From NCBI GenBank assembly GCA_002794775.1, contig NBAY01000037.1, forward strand, positions 62,001 through 126,000: 64,000 bases of DNA, read 5' to 3'. Position 1 is the stretch's first letter. Each line of letters starts with the position of its first letter. The notes beneath the pieces are model-generated. The model was given only the letters and a program-made list of their open reading frames with translations, was not told the origin of the DNA and did not search any database. This stretch comes from Porodaedalea pini. Lineage: Eukaryota > Basidiomycota > Agaricomycetes > Hymenochaetales > Hymenochaetaceae. A program made the position numbers and the translations under genes. Shown here one piece after another: positions 40,212 to 51,620 of this stretch.

Positions 40212-43058
40212 ATTGTGGGCGGGGATGAAGTTGCAATAGCAGGTGGCACAGGCGGGATATAAAGGACGGGCGGGGAAGGAGTACTTAGCAAATTACGTAC
40301 GATCGTCTGCTAATTGGAATATCGACTCGGATTGCTAATTCTCAATATTAATCTCATTTCAATCTCCTCCGCCTTTCATCTTGAAACATCGCACTTAATC
40401 CACAGTAATTTGTATCTTTCGACAGCGAGGACGACCGCGGCCCCACTGAGCAGGGAACGACACTCTGGCGCAGAACATCAGAAGAAGACGGTAAGTTTTG
40501 AGGAATCTGAGCAGCCCGCCCTTCCGTCTGGACACCTGCGGGCCTGTCAAATGCCGTTTGGATGAAATCGCCATAATGAATCGTGTTTCGGGCACGTTAC
40601 CTTGGTTGCAGTCTCCAGATCCTTTCCTCTCTTCCTCCATGGCTCATATAGCGTCTCCGCAGCGAGGAGAACACGATGGGAAAAGACAGACTTAGAGTGG
40701 TGTTAGCGACTGATCCGATCTCGGACTTCGAACCTTACGGCCGTCTCCGTTCATTTGCATTCAGTTCGTGGAGGTTTCTTTCTTGCGGATTTGAAGGACG
40801 TCAGTTACAGATTCGATATGATGGCTGTCCGCGTACCTTCTCCCTCTTGATACATAGCACCGACTAGAGTTTCCCGCTCGCACATTTCAAAGCCTGATAA
40901 AGCAGAATACTGAAAGAGCCTCGGTGATAGTGGTGTTCAAAAGTCGAAAGGAAAGCCTCCGCAATTCAAAATTAATCGGCAGTCAGCAAGTTGTCGAGCG
41001 AACTGATCCGTACGATCAGCCTGCACACTCAATATTAATGTCAGTCCCAACTCGAAGACATATCGCGCAAGTTCCTAGCGCAGCACGGTTCCTAGAAGAT
41101 GCTGGAGAAATAAGCAACGACTGGGTCTCCTACTGTCAGCCCCGCCTGTCCGTCCAGCTTCCTATCATTCTCAATTGCCTCCGGCAGCTTCTTTGTTCTG
41201 TGCTCGTGAACATGATTCACGAAGTGCCAGGCCTGTGGCCTTCGACAAAAAAATTCGAGAGCGACAGCTTCTTGAGCTCTTCCATATTCCGTTAGTATGT
41301 CTCTACATCTAGTCCAAACTCTCTTGGCACTCAATACCTGTTCAGTGTTCTTGTGTATTCGAAAGAATCTGCACTTGTTTCTGGTAAAGGGTCACTTAAA
41401 ACCTTAGGAGTGGTTTAGAATCTATGGCACTCCGATCGTAATCTGAGGTAAGAGTCGCAGCAAAGTCCTCCAAGGGGCGGTCGCTGATATTTTAGCTCCC
41501 AATGGGGCGCCCTTTGCGTACCTCCGGAAGATACATCTCGCAAATGCCACGGTGCACAGCGTAAATATTAATGAAGGACAACTTGCACTCAGTGGTAAGA
41601 CCTTGGACATGTGTTGCATTTACGCTGAATGGGGAAGGTAAATGCTATTAATAAAGCGACGACGGCTTCTATGTAAGGTTACACCGTTTTGTCGCAGCAG
41701 TGTAGTGGCAAGTTCTCTATGCGGTTTTGCCATTGCATTCCGTAGTGAACCCCTCGGAGTTACTTGATCACAAACACTGTAAAGCAAATTCTTGCTGCTA
41801 TATGCTAACGGCGAGCAATTGAGCTTGTCTCGGATATTCATTTACTTCCGGTGCCTTTCTTTTTGTAAATTTTATTCATATGAGATACAACAGGCTTACT
41901 AGGCACTTCAAAAGTGATTTATATACAGAACAGATTTATTTTGTGCGTAGCAGAGAAATAAAGATACATAGAAGTAATCGCCGATCAAGGATAGCTGAAC
42001 CGATACAAAGGGCGCGCACATTACTCACGGACCATGCGATGTCACCGCAGTACTCGTCCTGCCCCAACATGCTCTGATTGGGTTGTAGCTGAAGACATTG
42101 TGAGTCAGGTAAGGGCCAGAAATGTCCACAGCTTTTTTTATCGATGGAGAAGTCGCGGATACCACAGTGAGTTTCTTCAGAAAATGGTTCATGAAATATA
42201 AGTCGCTCACTCTGAATATAAAATGTTATGTATAGTATGCCCACCTTGCATTAGACACAGAAACCCCTAAAATTCACTGGCTTACGTCCGCGTCGGAATA
42301 CATGTTTTAAATGGCTTCAATTCGAGACGTGGGTGAAGTATGTCTGGCTCAAATACATATACAAGGGAACAGGTCGACTTGATCATACTGCAGCTTCTCG
42401 GATCTTTGGCGAATCTTGACCTTGACTATCTGAGTTGCTAGGGTAGCCAAGTGTTATCCTTCATGCAGATCTAGAGTGTGATGCGTCGGATGGTCAATGA
42501 AATGATGGCGCTGCCGAAGTGTACTTTTTTTATCCGTGATGAGAGCGAGTTTTCAGATGTCAGTGCAGTCCTTTTGGAGCACAGCAGAACCTCCGCAAAG
42601 ACGACCTGAGTAGCTTGCTCATTTTCAGTGGACTGAGAAGTTCTCTTGCATTGAATGGCATGAAAATCGAATTGCGAAGGGTGTGGCAGTAGCAAAGACG
42701 TGCCTCAGACACGTCAGTTATGTCGACGATTTCATTCGTGCGAATCCTCCTCTGACGCATACCACCATGACTCTCAACAACATATCTACCCAGCTACTCA
42801 GCTTCCTCTCGACACGATCATGAATGGGCGCAGTGGGTGCCTTCCATTTTCAATAGGCGCCAACGACGCAGGCCTGCTATGACGTCGTGTTGATCTTGCT
42901 TGTCTCCCCATCGCACGGAACTCGACATGCATGCGAGCCCCGAAAACATATCTCCACTTAGCATAAAGATTAGCCGCAACACAGCGTGACGTCGTCCCAG
43001 TCCTGCACCTTATAACGCCCATCCTCTCGCCTCCAATTCGAGCTTCCCATCTATACAC
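40212..43058. other. 2.8 kb without a recognisable gene
   Basis: Contains the divergent promoters of the P450 (leftward) and the SDR (rightward). Only short frames of poor composition are present. Nothing in it can be assigned. Confidence 0.5.
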
Positions 43059-44215
43059 ATGTCTACTGCGATTCGCTCATCATTCACCTTGAGGTCTGCC
43101 ATTTGGTGCGCGCGACCCAGTGTGAATACACCTCGCTGCATCTCACCCACTAGCACGGTATCCTCGTCTACACGCCGTACATTCACTAGCACGCCTGCAG
43201 CGCATCTTCCCAAGAGCCAGTCCTTCTCCCCGCTGCACCCTCTCGGCGTCGAAGCCGCCCTCCGTGCCGCATCTGACCCGTCCTTCAAGCCCGCGCCGAC
43301 GCTTCTCCAGAAGGAATTCTCTCTTGCCAACCGCGTCGCTATCGTCACCGGTGCCCACCAGGGTCTGGGTCTCGAAATGGCTGAAGCGCTCGCTGAAGCA
43401 GGTGGCACAGTGTACTGCCTCGATCTCTTTTCCGAACCCGACTCCACATTTCGCGCCACCCAGACTTATGTCTCCCGCCTGGGAATTGAGGGTGCACGCC
43501 TCGAATACGCACAGGTGGACGTTACCGACCAAGAGGCGGTATGGAACCTTGTTGAGAAGATCGCGGAGAAGGAGGGTCGGATGGATGCGTGCGTTGCTGC
43601 TGCAGGAATCTTACGGGGCAAGGACTGCCTTGAGTACCCTGCGGACGAGTTCGACAAGCTACTAAAAGTCAACGTGAACGGCGTGTTTCATACTGCGCAA
43701 GCCGCCGGACGACAAATGGACCGTCTTGGGACGAAGGGTAGTATTATTCTAATTGCGTCAATGTCCGGCAGCATAACGAACAGGGTGCGTACTTGCTCTT
43801 TCTCGCTTTCACTCTCTTTATGACGCGTGAGATCATTTTACGTAGGATCAGCACTGGGTTGCGTACAATACATCAAAGAGCGCGGTACTTCAAATGGCGC
43901 GTAGCATGGCGTGCGAACTCGGCCCAAAGGGCATCCGCGTTAACTCGCTCTCGCCAGGGTACATCTATACTGCGTACGTCCCTTTATCTTCATTCCTTTT
44001 TATCGTTTGACGATCGTCACCGTGTTTCCAGCTTGACGCACAACTTCCTGCACTCTCGGCCTGATGTACTAGCTAAATGGTCCGACCAGAACCCGCTGGG
44101 CCGTCTCGGTCGGCCGGACGAGCTGCGCGGTGTGATCGCCTGGCTTGCGAGCGACGCGAGCTCCTTCTGCACTGGCTCCGACATCCTCGTCAGCGGTGGT
44201 CAGCACGCGTGGTGA
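43059..44215 (+). CDS. Short-chain dehydrogenase/reductase with probable mitochondrial presequence
   Basis: Exons 43,059-43,784, 43,846-43,973 and 44,032-44,215 give 345 residues. The first 55 residues are rich in Arg/Ser with no acids and end RRTFTSTPAA, a typical mitochondrial presequence. Then the Rossmann fold: VAIVTGAHQGLG (TGxxxGxG), AAAGI, SMSGS with the catalytic Ser region, and YNTSK (YxxxK) just after the first intron, then LSPGYIYTA and the C-terminal GSDILVSGGQ. It is a classical NAD(P)-dependent SDR related to the sorbose/mannitol reductase group; the real substrate is unknown. Length and motifs are complete. Confidence 0.9.
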
Positions 44216-44751
44216 TCGAGGACTTGATTTGATTTCAGAACCGTCGTCGGTGAATGGCCAACAATGAGCTCAGCTGATTCATTATTCATGAACAATATTA
44301 ATGGAACTCTCACTTAATACTGTATATTTTACTGCTGTCGCACGTCTACCATCCCACGTTCTCATTCTGCAATCCTCACTGTATGCACGACTAGATTACA
44401 TGTTTCGTACCAGTAGATGTAGCATAGATGCGTTAATCCTCATCCTTTCAAGTATAGTAACTGTTATCATAACCAACATTAATGTTGTCTTGCTTTACAT
44501 ACATGTGTATGTAGACTGAAACCTAAGGACTAGTATGATGAAGCCAAAGAAAGAACGCGTCGTCATTCATTTCACTGACATGATAAAGTTAAGAGATCAA
44601 GCACATCAGAGTAGTGCTGAAGACTGTGAAGTGTATCTGTGAGAGTCACTTACCAAACATGCCCAAGCTTAGAGACGCGTCTCTGCGGCACGCGACGGCA
44701 CGTCTTGAGCAGCCGACGCGCCTGTCTCACACTTGAATTTGAACAAGCAAC
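44216..44751. other. No gene seen
   Basis: Intergenic; 3' end of the SDR gene and promoter of the next gene. Confidence 0.5.
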
Positions 44752-45548
44752 ATGTCTTCCTCGTCGTCGAACAGCGCATCGTTTCGAAAGACTCTCGTCC
44801 CGTACCTGACGAAGGCATCCCACATACCGGCGCCCTTCATTTCAGCCTTTCTACTTGTTCATCTCTCTGCACCACTTGTCGCGAATATTGGCGGTGCATC
44901 GCTCTCCTCATCGGTCATGGTACGTCAGCTCAACTTTCCCTTCTTTCGTACTCAGTTAATCACTGCACTCCGGTTTAGCTCCTTGGCCGTGAATACTACC
45001 AAGGAGCACCGCGCGAGCTCCTCCTTCTCTTCGGACCTCTCGGTCTGCATGTCTCTGCAGCGATTCTCAAGCGTCTGCTCTCCCCCTACCCTCCACGTCC
45101 CTTACGCTCTCTCCTAAGCACTGCAGGTTATGCCGCTCTCGGACTCCTTCCCATTCACGTTCTCATCCACCGTGTCTATCCCAGCGACCCAACATCACCC
45201 ATTTCGTCCATTGGCCCTGCACAGCTCGACTTCACCTTCGTCCAGCACGCACTTCAAAAGTGGCCTGTTCGTAGCGTGCTTATGTATGGTGCTCTTGCAG
45301 GATCTGTAATCCTTCACATGCTGGAGGGCTTCGCTCTTCTTTCTGACCTCTACGGAACGCAGGACGGTTCACCGAAACGATGGGAAAAGAGCAGAGTACG
45401 GACACGCAGGATTCTAGGAACGGCCGGCATAATAGCAGTGACGGGTAGCCTCTACGCGCTTTGGGAAGAGCCCCTAGGTATACCGCTTCCATCCCTTCTT
45501 GCTCGGTTCGACGCGATCTTGGGTAAATCGATCGTATATCGCCTATGA
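44752..45548 (+). CDS. MCP1-like (DUF1691) membrane protein
   Basis: Exons 44,752-44,919 and 44,979-45,548 (intron 59 nt) give 245 residues. Several hydrophobic segments are visible: PAPFISAFLLVHLSAPLVAN, ELLLLFGPLGLHVSAAI, AGYAALGLLPIHVLIHRVY, SVLMYGALAGSVILHMLEG and ILGTAGIIAVTGSLYALW. Conserved His residues (HLSAP, GLHVS, IHVLIH, LHMLEG) lie in the membrane. The layout matches the MCP1 transmembrane domain; yeast Mcp1 is a mitochondrial outer-membrane protein linked to lipid homeostasis and membrane contact sites. The assignment rests on the pattern, not on alignment. Confidence 0.7.
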
Positions 45549-47123
45549 GCTCCAGTTACTGTCGTATGTTCATCATTTAGAAATGAAATATATCTCTAAC
45601 ATAAGAAGGGAATCGCGGCAAAATTTGAATGGCTTACGATTTAAAATGGAATTCGGGCAGGTCCATGGCTTCAGCGTGGAAAGGGTGTTCAAATAGCATT
45701 ATGCTCAACGATCATCTCCACCTTGAACTCGTCGCACCTGATGGGCTTTAACTGATATGAGAGTCAGTCAGATCAGCTTGAGGTTCGTCCGATTTGCTGA
45801 GTATGTCCTCTAGACTAAAATATTCAAGTTTTGCAGGCGCGTACCTCGTTTCCTTTATTCCTGCGAGTCGAAGCTGAGGCACCCGCGTGAATAATTGAGG
45901 TTGGAAAAGAAGAACCAGAAGGGCGGAAATACCAAGTGATGCTCTCTTTTATGAAAACTAAGCCACTGTCAATATGGATTTGCCTGAGGTATACGACTTT
46001 CGAGCGCAGAGCAGACCTAAGGAAAATCATGAATGGTGGAACTTTGAGACATTAATATTCGGAGCACAATATCCTTATCACTCGAGGATCTATCCAAGAA
46101 ATCACGCCGTCGCTATCGGGTATGCCGTGCACGGAGATTTCTTCAGTCATATCTACATTCACTCGGTGTCATTCTTCGTACATCCTCGTCTCTGTCCATG
46201 CCCATAATCTTGCGGACAGCTTCCAGGCTTGTCTGAGTACCGCTTCTTATTTTTTTATTTTTACAAAGAACATCTATACCAGATTTCATCTGTACACTGA
46301 TATTTGCTTGCAAAGTCAGGTCTCTAAAGCATCGCAGTCAATTTAGCGGGTGAAGGTTCATGCCGGTGCCGACGCCGATTGAGTTGAACCAACGCCGAAA
46401 GCGCAGCTTCCTCAGGTCCAAACTGCTTTTCTTGCGACCAGTCGGCAGGAAACTTGTCGTCCCGCAGGCTGTGACTCCCTGCAACTCTTATTCATTCCGG
46501 AACTCGCGGCTCCCCGATGACCGATCCCAAGGCGCTCTTAGACTCTAATGTCACGACACAGAAATACGCAATAACAAGTCTATTGTAATCCCTTGAACCC
46601 CGGGCAGCAGTAAGTACTAAGTAGTGGTGGTCTTCATTAATAATAATATTATCTACGCTTTCGTGCCGCCCGTTCTTCTTACAAGCAACCGGCAACCAGG
46701 TTACTCACCGCGTCCCGTGCCCGACCATTGATCGGCGAGGGCGAGCGAAGCAATCAACTTTCAGCGACACAGCGAGGAGAGGCCTAGGGACTCAAAAATC
46801 AAGTTTCAGTCAGAAAAAAATCCCTTCAACTTTGTCCTTATCGAGGCTCTTTGTCGTCCCTCTGCATCCGGTGCGACTTACGCGGACGAGGATCCGTCCA
46901 ATCTTCAATGCTATCTTGCCAGCTTGTTCCGACTTTCGACTCAGTAGCAGTGAAGGCGGAGGCGATGCTGGCGATGTTCACCACTGGGATCGTTCACCGA
47001 GGCTTGGCTGTGTGCTCTTCATGAGAGGCTCAGAAGGGTGTATAAAATGCAGGGATGAAGGTGCGTACTACTACAATCTCAGCAGTGAGACTAAATTCAC
47101 ATTGCCATACGTCTTGTCCTGGT
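45549..47123. other. 1.6 kb without a recognisable gene
   Basis: Short frames only. It contains the promoter of the Zn2Cys6 regulator. A small plus-strand frame at 46,832-47,131 overlaps the regulator start and has no support. Confidence 0.5.
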
Positions 47124-49259
47124 ATGAGTAGCGACTCTTATCGTCCAAACGATCCTCTGGAGAACCTTGCTCGAGGGAAGGCATGCTTTAGCTGCAGGTA
47201 CCACATCGACCGTATTTCAATTTGCGAGTTGACTGCTGACGCTCTAAGCCTTGTTTCCTTGCTGTTAGACGTAGGAAAACGGTAACACTTACTTATTCTG
47301 CTGGGGATGTCAGCTCACATCTCCTCATTTTTGACAGAAATGCGATGGTGTTAGACCTGTCTGTACACAGTGCATCCACCATGGACGTGCAGGTGATTGC
47401 GAATACACCGACAAGCAAGGCCGTACGCGTATCCAGATACTCGAGGAGCAGGTCAGAACCCTCCAATCTCGGGTCCACGAGCTTGAGAATCCAGATATCG
47501 AGGAGCAATCTATGGTCCTGCAGAATCCATATAACAACGAGCCTGACTTGAGAAGGAATGTCGAAATCGAATCTAATGCTGAGGCACGAGTCTCTGCCAT
47601 GTTGCGATGCGTGCCTGCTGGGGTGCCCCAAGAGGTTCATAACACGCTGTATGCTGCTTTCTTAATCGATAATGGGATCTTATGACTAACACAATATTCA
47701 GAATCCATTCCCTCGTTGCAATCGTATCGGACACCGGTTTCAGACTGGGCTCTATATGGTTTCGTGAGGCGATCAGCTATCCATTAAGGAGCGTCGCGAA
47801 ACCGCACGTGCTCCCGCACTCAGCTCTTCTCAATGCCGTATATCTCTGGGCCGCCAGGCTTTCACGCTCTCCTGAGTTGATCCAACACGAGGCTGCCTAT
47901 TATCAACTTTCCGAGAGCTCACTTCAAGATGCTTTGGTGAACGAGCAAGGACTGGATGTAGGAGACTGTTTTATTCTAATATCCTGTACTTCTATCTTAT
48001 CATTATGACTCACTAGATCGAGAACATCTCGCAGCGAAGATTCCAAGCGGTTCAGGGCCATATTCTCTTTGCTCAGTACCTGTTTACACAGGGACGCCTC
48101 CTGGAAGCTATGTATTATACAAATGGTGCAATGACGCTTGCGGTAGCCTGCGGCCTACATCGCATTCAACCTTTCTCAATCGCTGAAAGTGGGGTCGTTC
48201 CTGGACCATATAGTTTCTCGGGAAACGGCTTTGATCTCGTAGAACCGCGGGACGCAAGAGAGCATCATGAACGCGTCTGTACATTCTGGATGGCTTTCAT
48301 TCTCGATCGCTGTTGGAGCGCTGCTATAGGCGTTCCATGCGCTCTCATAGATGATGCCGCATTCACCACAAGCATTGTCATGCCATGGCCAATGAGTTTA
48401 GGGGAGTCTGTGAGTGTATGTGCATTTAGCATAGGCGTAGGCCGTTTATTTTTTATAATGAATCTCTACTTATGTAGGCGGGCAACTTTACGACGTCATG
48501 CGGCGAAGGTCACGTCGAAGGTCCGGGAACAGTACAAGGCTTTCTGTTCGATGTCCATAAGCAGAGTCAGACCGAGGATCGGTCTCCTTTGGTTCTGCTC
48601 GCCAAGGCTTCTGCTCTATACGAGCGCTCTGCAAGACTCGCAGCCTCATGTGTCTCAGGTACGATTTCTTCGTTATGATACGGAGCCTCATTGATTTCAC
48701 GTCATTCAAGTCTCTCTTCAGGATCGAGAACCCATACTTGCAGACATTCGTTCTCTGACTCACGCGATCCAAGCCTTTTCGCGGACCATCATTCCGCTCG
48801 AGCAGATTCTCACGCAGCATGGGAACCAAGAAGCCAAAATGCTTGTCTGTGAGCGCGATACCTTCTTATTGGTACACGCGCTCGTTGAGGCTGCTATGGT
48901 CCGGGTGTACAGTATTGGACATCTTGACCTCGGTCTAGAGGACGCGAGGCTCGCGATCAACCATGCAGAGCGGATATTGTTCATCCTAGAGGCTGTTTCC
49001 AGTGGCGCCTACATCGGAACCGTCGACCCCCTATTTAGTGTCAGCCTTTTTCTATCGATATTTCAGCTGTACCCGTAACTAAGCATAGCTCTGTTTACAG
49101 GTCATCGGGCGAGCTGCAGCAGAGATTTTCCTGCATGTGCGACGAACGGCGCAAATACGAGCTGATAAGTTATTCGTAAGTGCGATTCGGATCACTGAGG
49201 CGCTTAGACACTGTTCAGGAACGAGAGAGCCGACTGGGAGCCTTGTTTTTGGTGGGTAA
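47124..49259 (+). CDS. Zn2Cys6 fungal transcription factor
   Basis: Eight exons: 47,124-47,197, 47,269-47,281, 47,338-47,648, 47,702-47,957, 48,017-48,409, 48,478-48,658, 48,711-49,039, 49,101-49,259; 1,716 nt, 571 residues. The DNA-binding domain is C21-x2-C24-x6-C31-x6-C38-x2-C41-x8-C50 and is built from three exons, the middle one only 13 nt (RRRKT part). A coiled-coil follows (RIQILEEQVRTLQSRVHELE), the usual dimer element. The rest is the fungal-specific regulatory region, with GRLLEAMYYTNGAMTLAVACGLH and ERVCTFWMAFILDRCWSAAIGVP. It acts in the nucleus. It is co-oriented with the NAD(P)-binding gene 690 bp downstream. Confidence 0.92.
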
Positions 49260-49946
49260 TCTAACCCATTTTCATCTCTTGCGTAAGTTATTTTACTGAC
49301 TTATCGTAATTTTCATATACAGCTCAGCAAGCATCGCAGATAGCTGAGTTGACCAGTGCACAATAATTCAGCGAACCAGATCCATTATTCTAACCTCCGT
49401 GGAGACTTGTAATCCTTCTCGATAATTCATAGATGACTAACGCATCACATGATAGCTATGCACTAATGCTATTTGTTTATTTTGCACGGCTCGCACCAGA
49501 GGCAATGTAGAGGACAAGTATATCCGTATCTCAAAAGCATGAACTAGCGTGCTTGCCGTTTTCCACCTGGAAGTAAACTCATTATATGGAGATGGTCAAG
49601 ATCGTAGCCGGGACTCGGATATCCCTCTTGCAACGGACGAGTTTGTATAACTCTACCATCGACTATTCTCTAAAATCCGATTATCTTCTTTTAAAGAAAC
49701 CTTCTCCCTCACCGTTCCCGCCAAAACTAAATAGACACTTCTCGAAGACCTTTCTGACTTAGAGTGTTCTTTATCATATCTGAGGCGAAAGATTGGCTGG
49801 CGGAAACTCCCGCGCACTACGAGTGATCCGTCGCCGGGGAACTTCCGGAATGACCACTCTCCCAATTTTCATGTGCCATAATATTAATAAACTGCTCAGC
49901 ATGACCGGCCGAGAACATCATCTCCAACTCATAACACAACCTAACA
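49260..49946. other. No gene seen
   Basis: Intergenic region between the transcription factor and the next gene; promoter of the latter. Confidence 0.5.
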
Positions 49947-51112
49947 ATGTCTTCTATCCTCTTTCTGGGCGCAACAGGCTACATCGGCTGTAAATTCATT
50001 CTTTTATTTGTACAACTAAAACTAATTCCATCTTTCAGCGGCCGTCTTCAACGCGTTCATCAATGCACACCCCGCTCTTGAATACACCGCACTCGTACGC
50101 ACTCCTGCCCACGCAGCACACATCCGTGCCGTGAATACAGTCATCGGCACACTTGAAGACCGTGCACGTCTCGTGCAGCTCGCTAGCAAGGCGGATGTCA
50201 TTGTCAACGTCGCGCGTGCAGACGATCCTGGGGTGGCGGAAGCGCTTATTGAAGGGCTGAAACAAAGAAGGGAAGAGAGAGAGGACGTGCCTGCGCTCAT
50301 TCATACGTGTGGCGGTGATGTCTTCGAGGGGAAAGAAATTTGGGACGTACGTCGTGAGCACTTCTGGTTCAACGGTCTCGTTCTCACTGGTCGATGATAC
50401 AGGATATGGACGGCGAGTGTGTGCGCGCACTTCTCAGTAGACCTGTGGAGAAAGCTATACTGGGCGCCGAAAAGCAGGGCGTTCTGCGCGCGTATTTCAT
50501 CGTGCCGACGGCCGTGTACGGCCTTAATCCATACAATAAACCCTGTCCGTTCTACCTCGACTCCATACGAGAACTCCTCTCGCTCCCTAAACCGCTCAAT
50601 TCTTCTACATCTTTCCCTGCGTTGACATCTGTCGCGCTCAAAGAGAACCCGGATCGCGTGATGGGGATGGTAAACGTCCGGGACCTCGCTGCTCTTTATC
50701 TACTCGTTCTCGACGACATCCTCCACTCCGCTTCCCCGTCTCCGAGCGAAACTGAATTTCCGCGCGTTTATATTGCCTCCGCCTCTGAGCACCTCTGCAT
50801 GACCATTTCAGACCGCGTGCGCCAAGCTCTCGTTACGCGTGGCCTTCTCTCTCAAATATCTCCTACCAGGTACGTTTTCGCTTTCTTTTTCTTTTATATG
50901 CGTAACCTGCTTATTATGTGTGCAGCTCCTCAGAAGAAAAGTTGCAAGCTATCACATTGGAGCCGCATTTCTTCGCTCGCCGCGCATCTACCGAGCTAGG
51001 CTGGACGCCGACCCAACCCGAATGGGAGCACGAGGCGGAATGGGACATCGATCGAGCATTAGAAGTACTTAAGATCAGTCATTCTGGTGCTGAATCTGCC
51101 AAGAACTTGTGA
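49947..51112 (+). CDS. NAD(P)-binding Rossmann protein, atypical SDR / NmrA-like
   Basis: Exons 49,947-49,989, 50,039-50,346, 50,403-50,869 and 50,926-51,112 give 334 residues. The nucleotide-binding loop LGATGYIG is at the very N-terminus, interrupted by the first intron. Later parts read DVIVNVARADDP, LIHTCGGDVF, VPTAVYGLNPYNKPCP and GMVNVRDLAALYLL, the last typical of the epimerase-like atypical SDR group. The Tyr in AVYG has no Lys at the classic distance, so it may be a sensor or a non-classical enzyme. Members of the NmrA type act as redox-sensing partners of transcription factors, which makes its place next to a Zn2Cys6 regulator notable, but this is an inference. Confidence 0.8.
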
Positions 51113-51620
51113 CGCGAAAAAGGGGGCGGTAGGAAAATGACAAGGGCAAAAAGAAGAATTCGTTTGGCGTGAGGCACTAGATAAAGGCATGTCTCTTCAT
51201 GATCTCCGCTTGCTCTGACTTAGTGTCCTGACTAACTGCTGTACAGTCACATATTGTATCCTTACCCTTTGGTAACCTATAACCAAAATTCTATCACAAT
51301 TATATGTAATCGATCGTTATCAGTCCGACCGAATTCGCCTATTCTAATGTTTAGATCGATAGCACGACCATGAGGTTTGAGGTTGTCGCATTTGTGAATG
51401 TTACCTTCCAACTCATAAAATAAATTTTCTACTTCAGATGTGAGAAAACTTCGAGAGATACAGGCAATACAGCAACAACACAAAACGGAATGTATCTTCG
51501 TTTCTATGTCAAAGACCCGGAACCAAAAAGGACGAAGAGAAGGAAACTATACTGGTGAAACACGTCGAACAGCAACAGTAACGTAGGAAGGTGACATATG
51601 GTTTTTGTGTGTCGCTTTTA
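51113..51620. other. Convergent 3' region, no gene seen
   Basis: Lies between the ends of the NAD(P)-binding gene (plus) and the ferric reductase (minus). Confidence 0.5.

Noticed and set aside
46832..47131. Separate small gene upstream of the transcription factor
   Set aside because: The frame overlaps the regulator start, has poor composition and no splice support.
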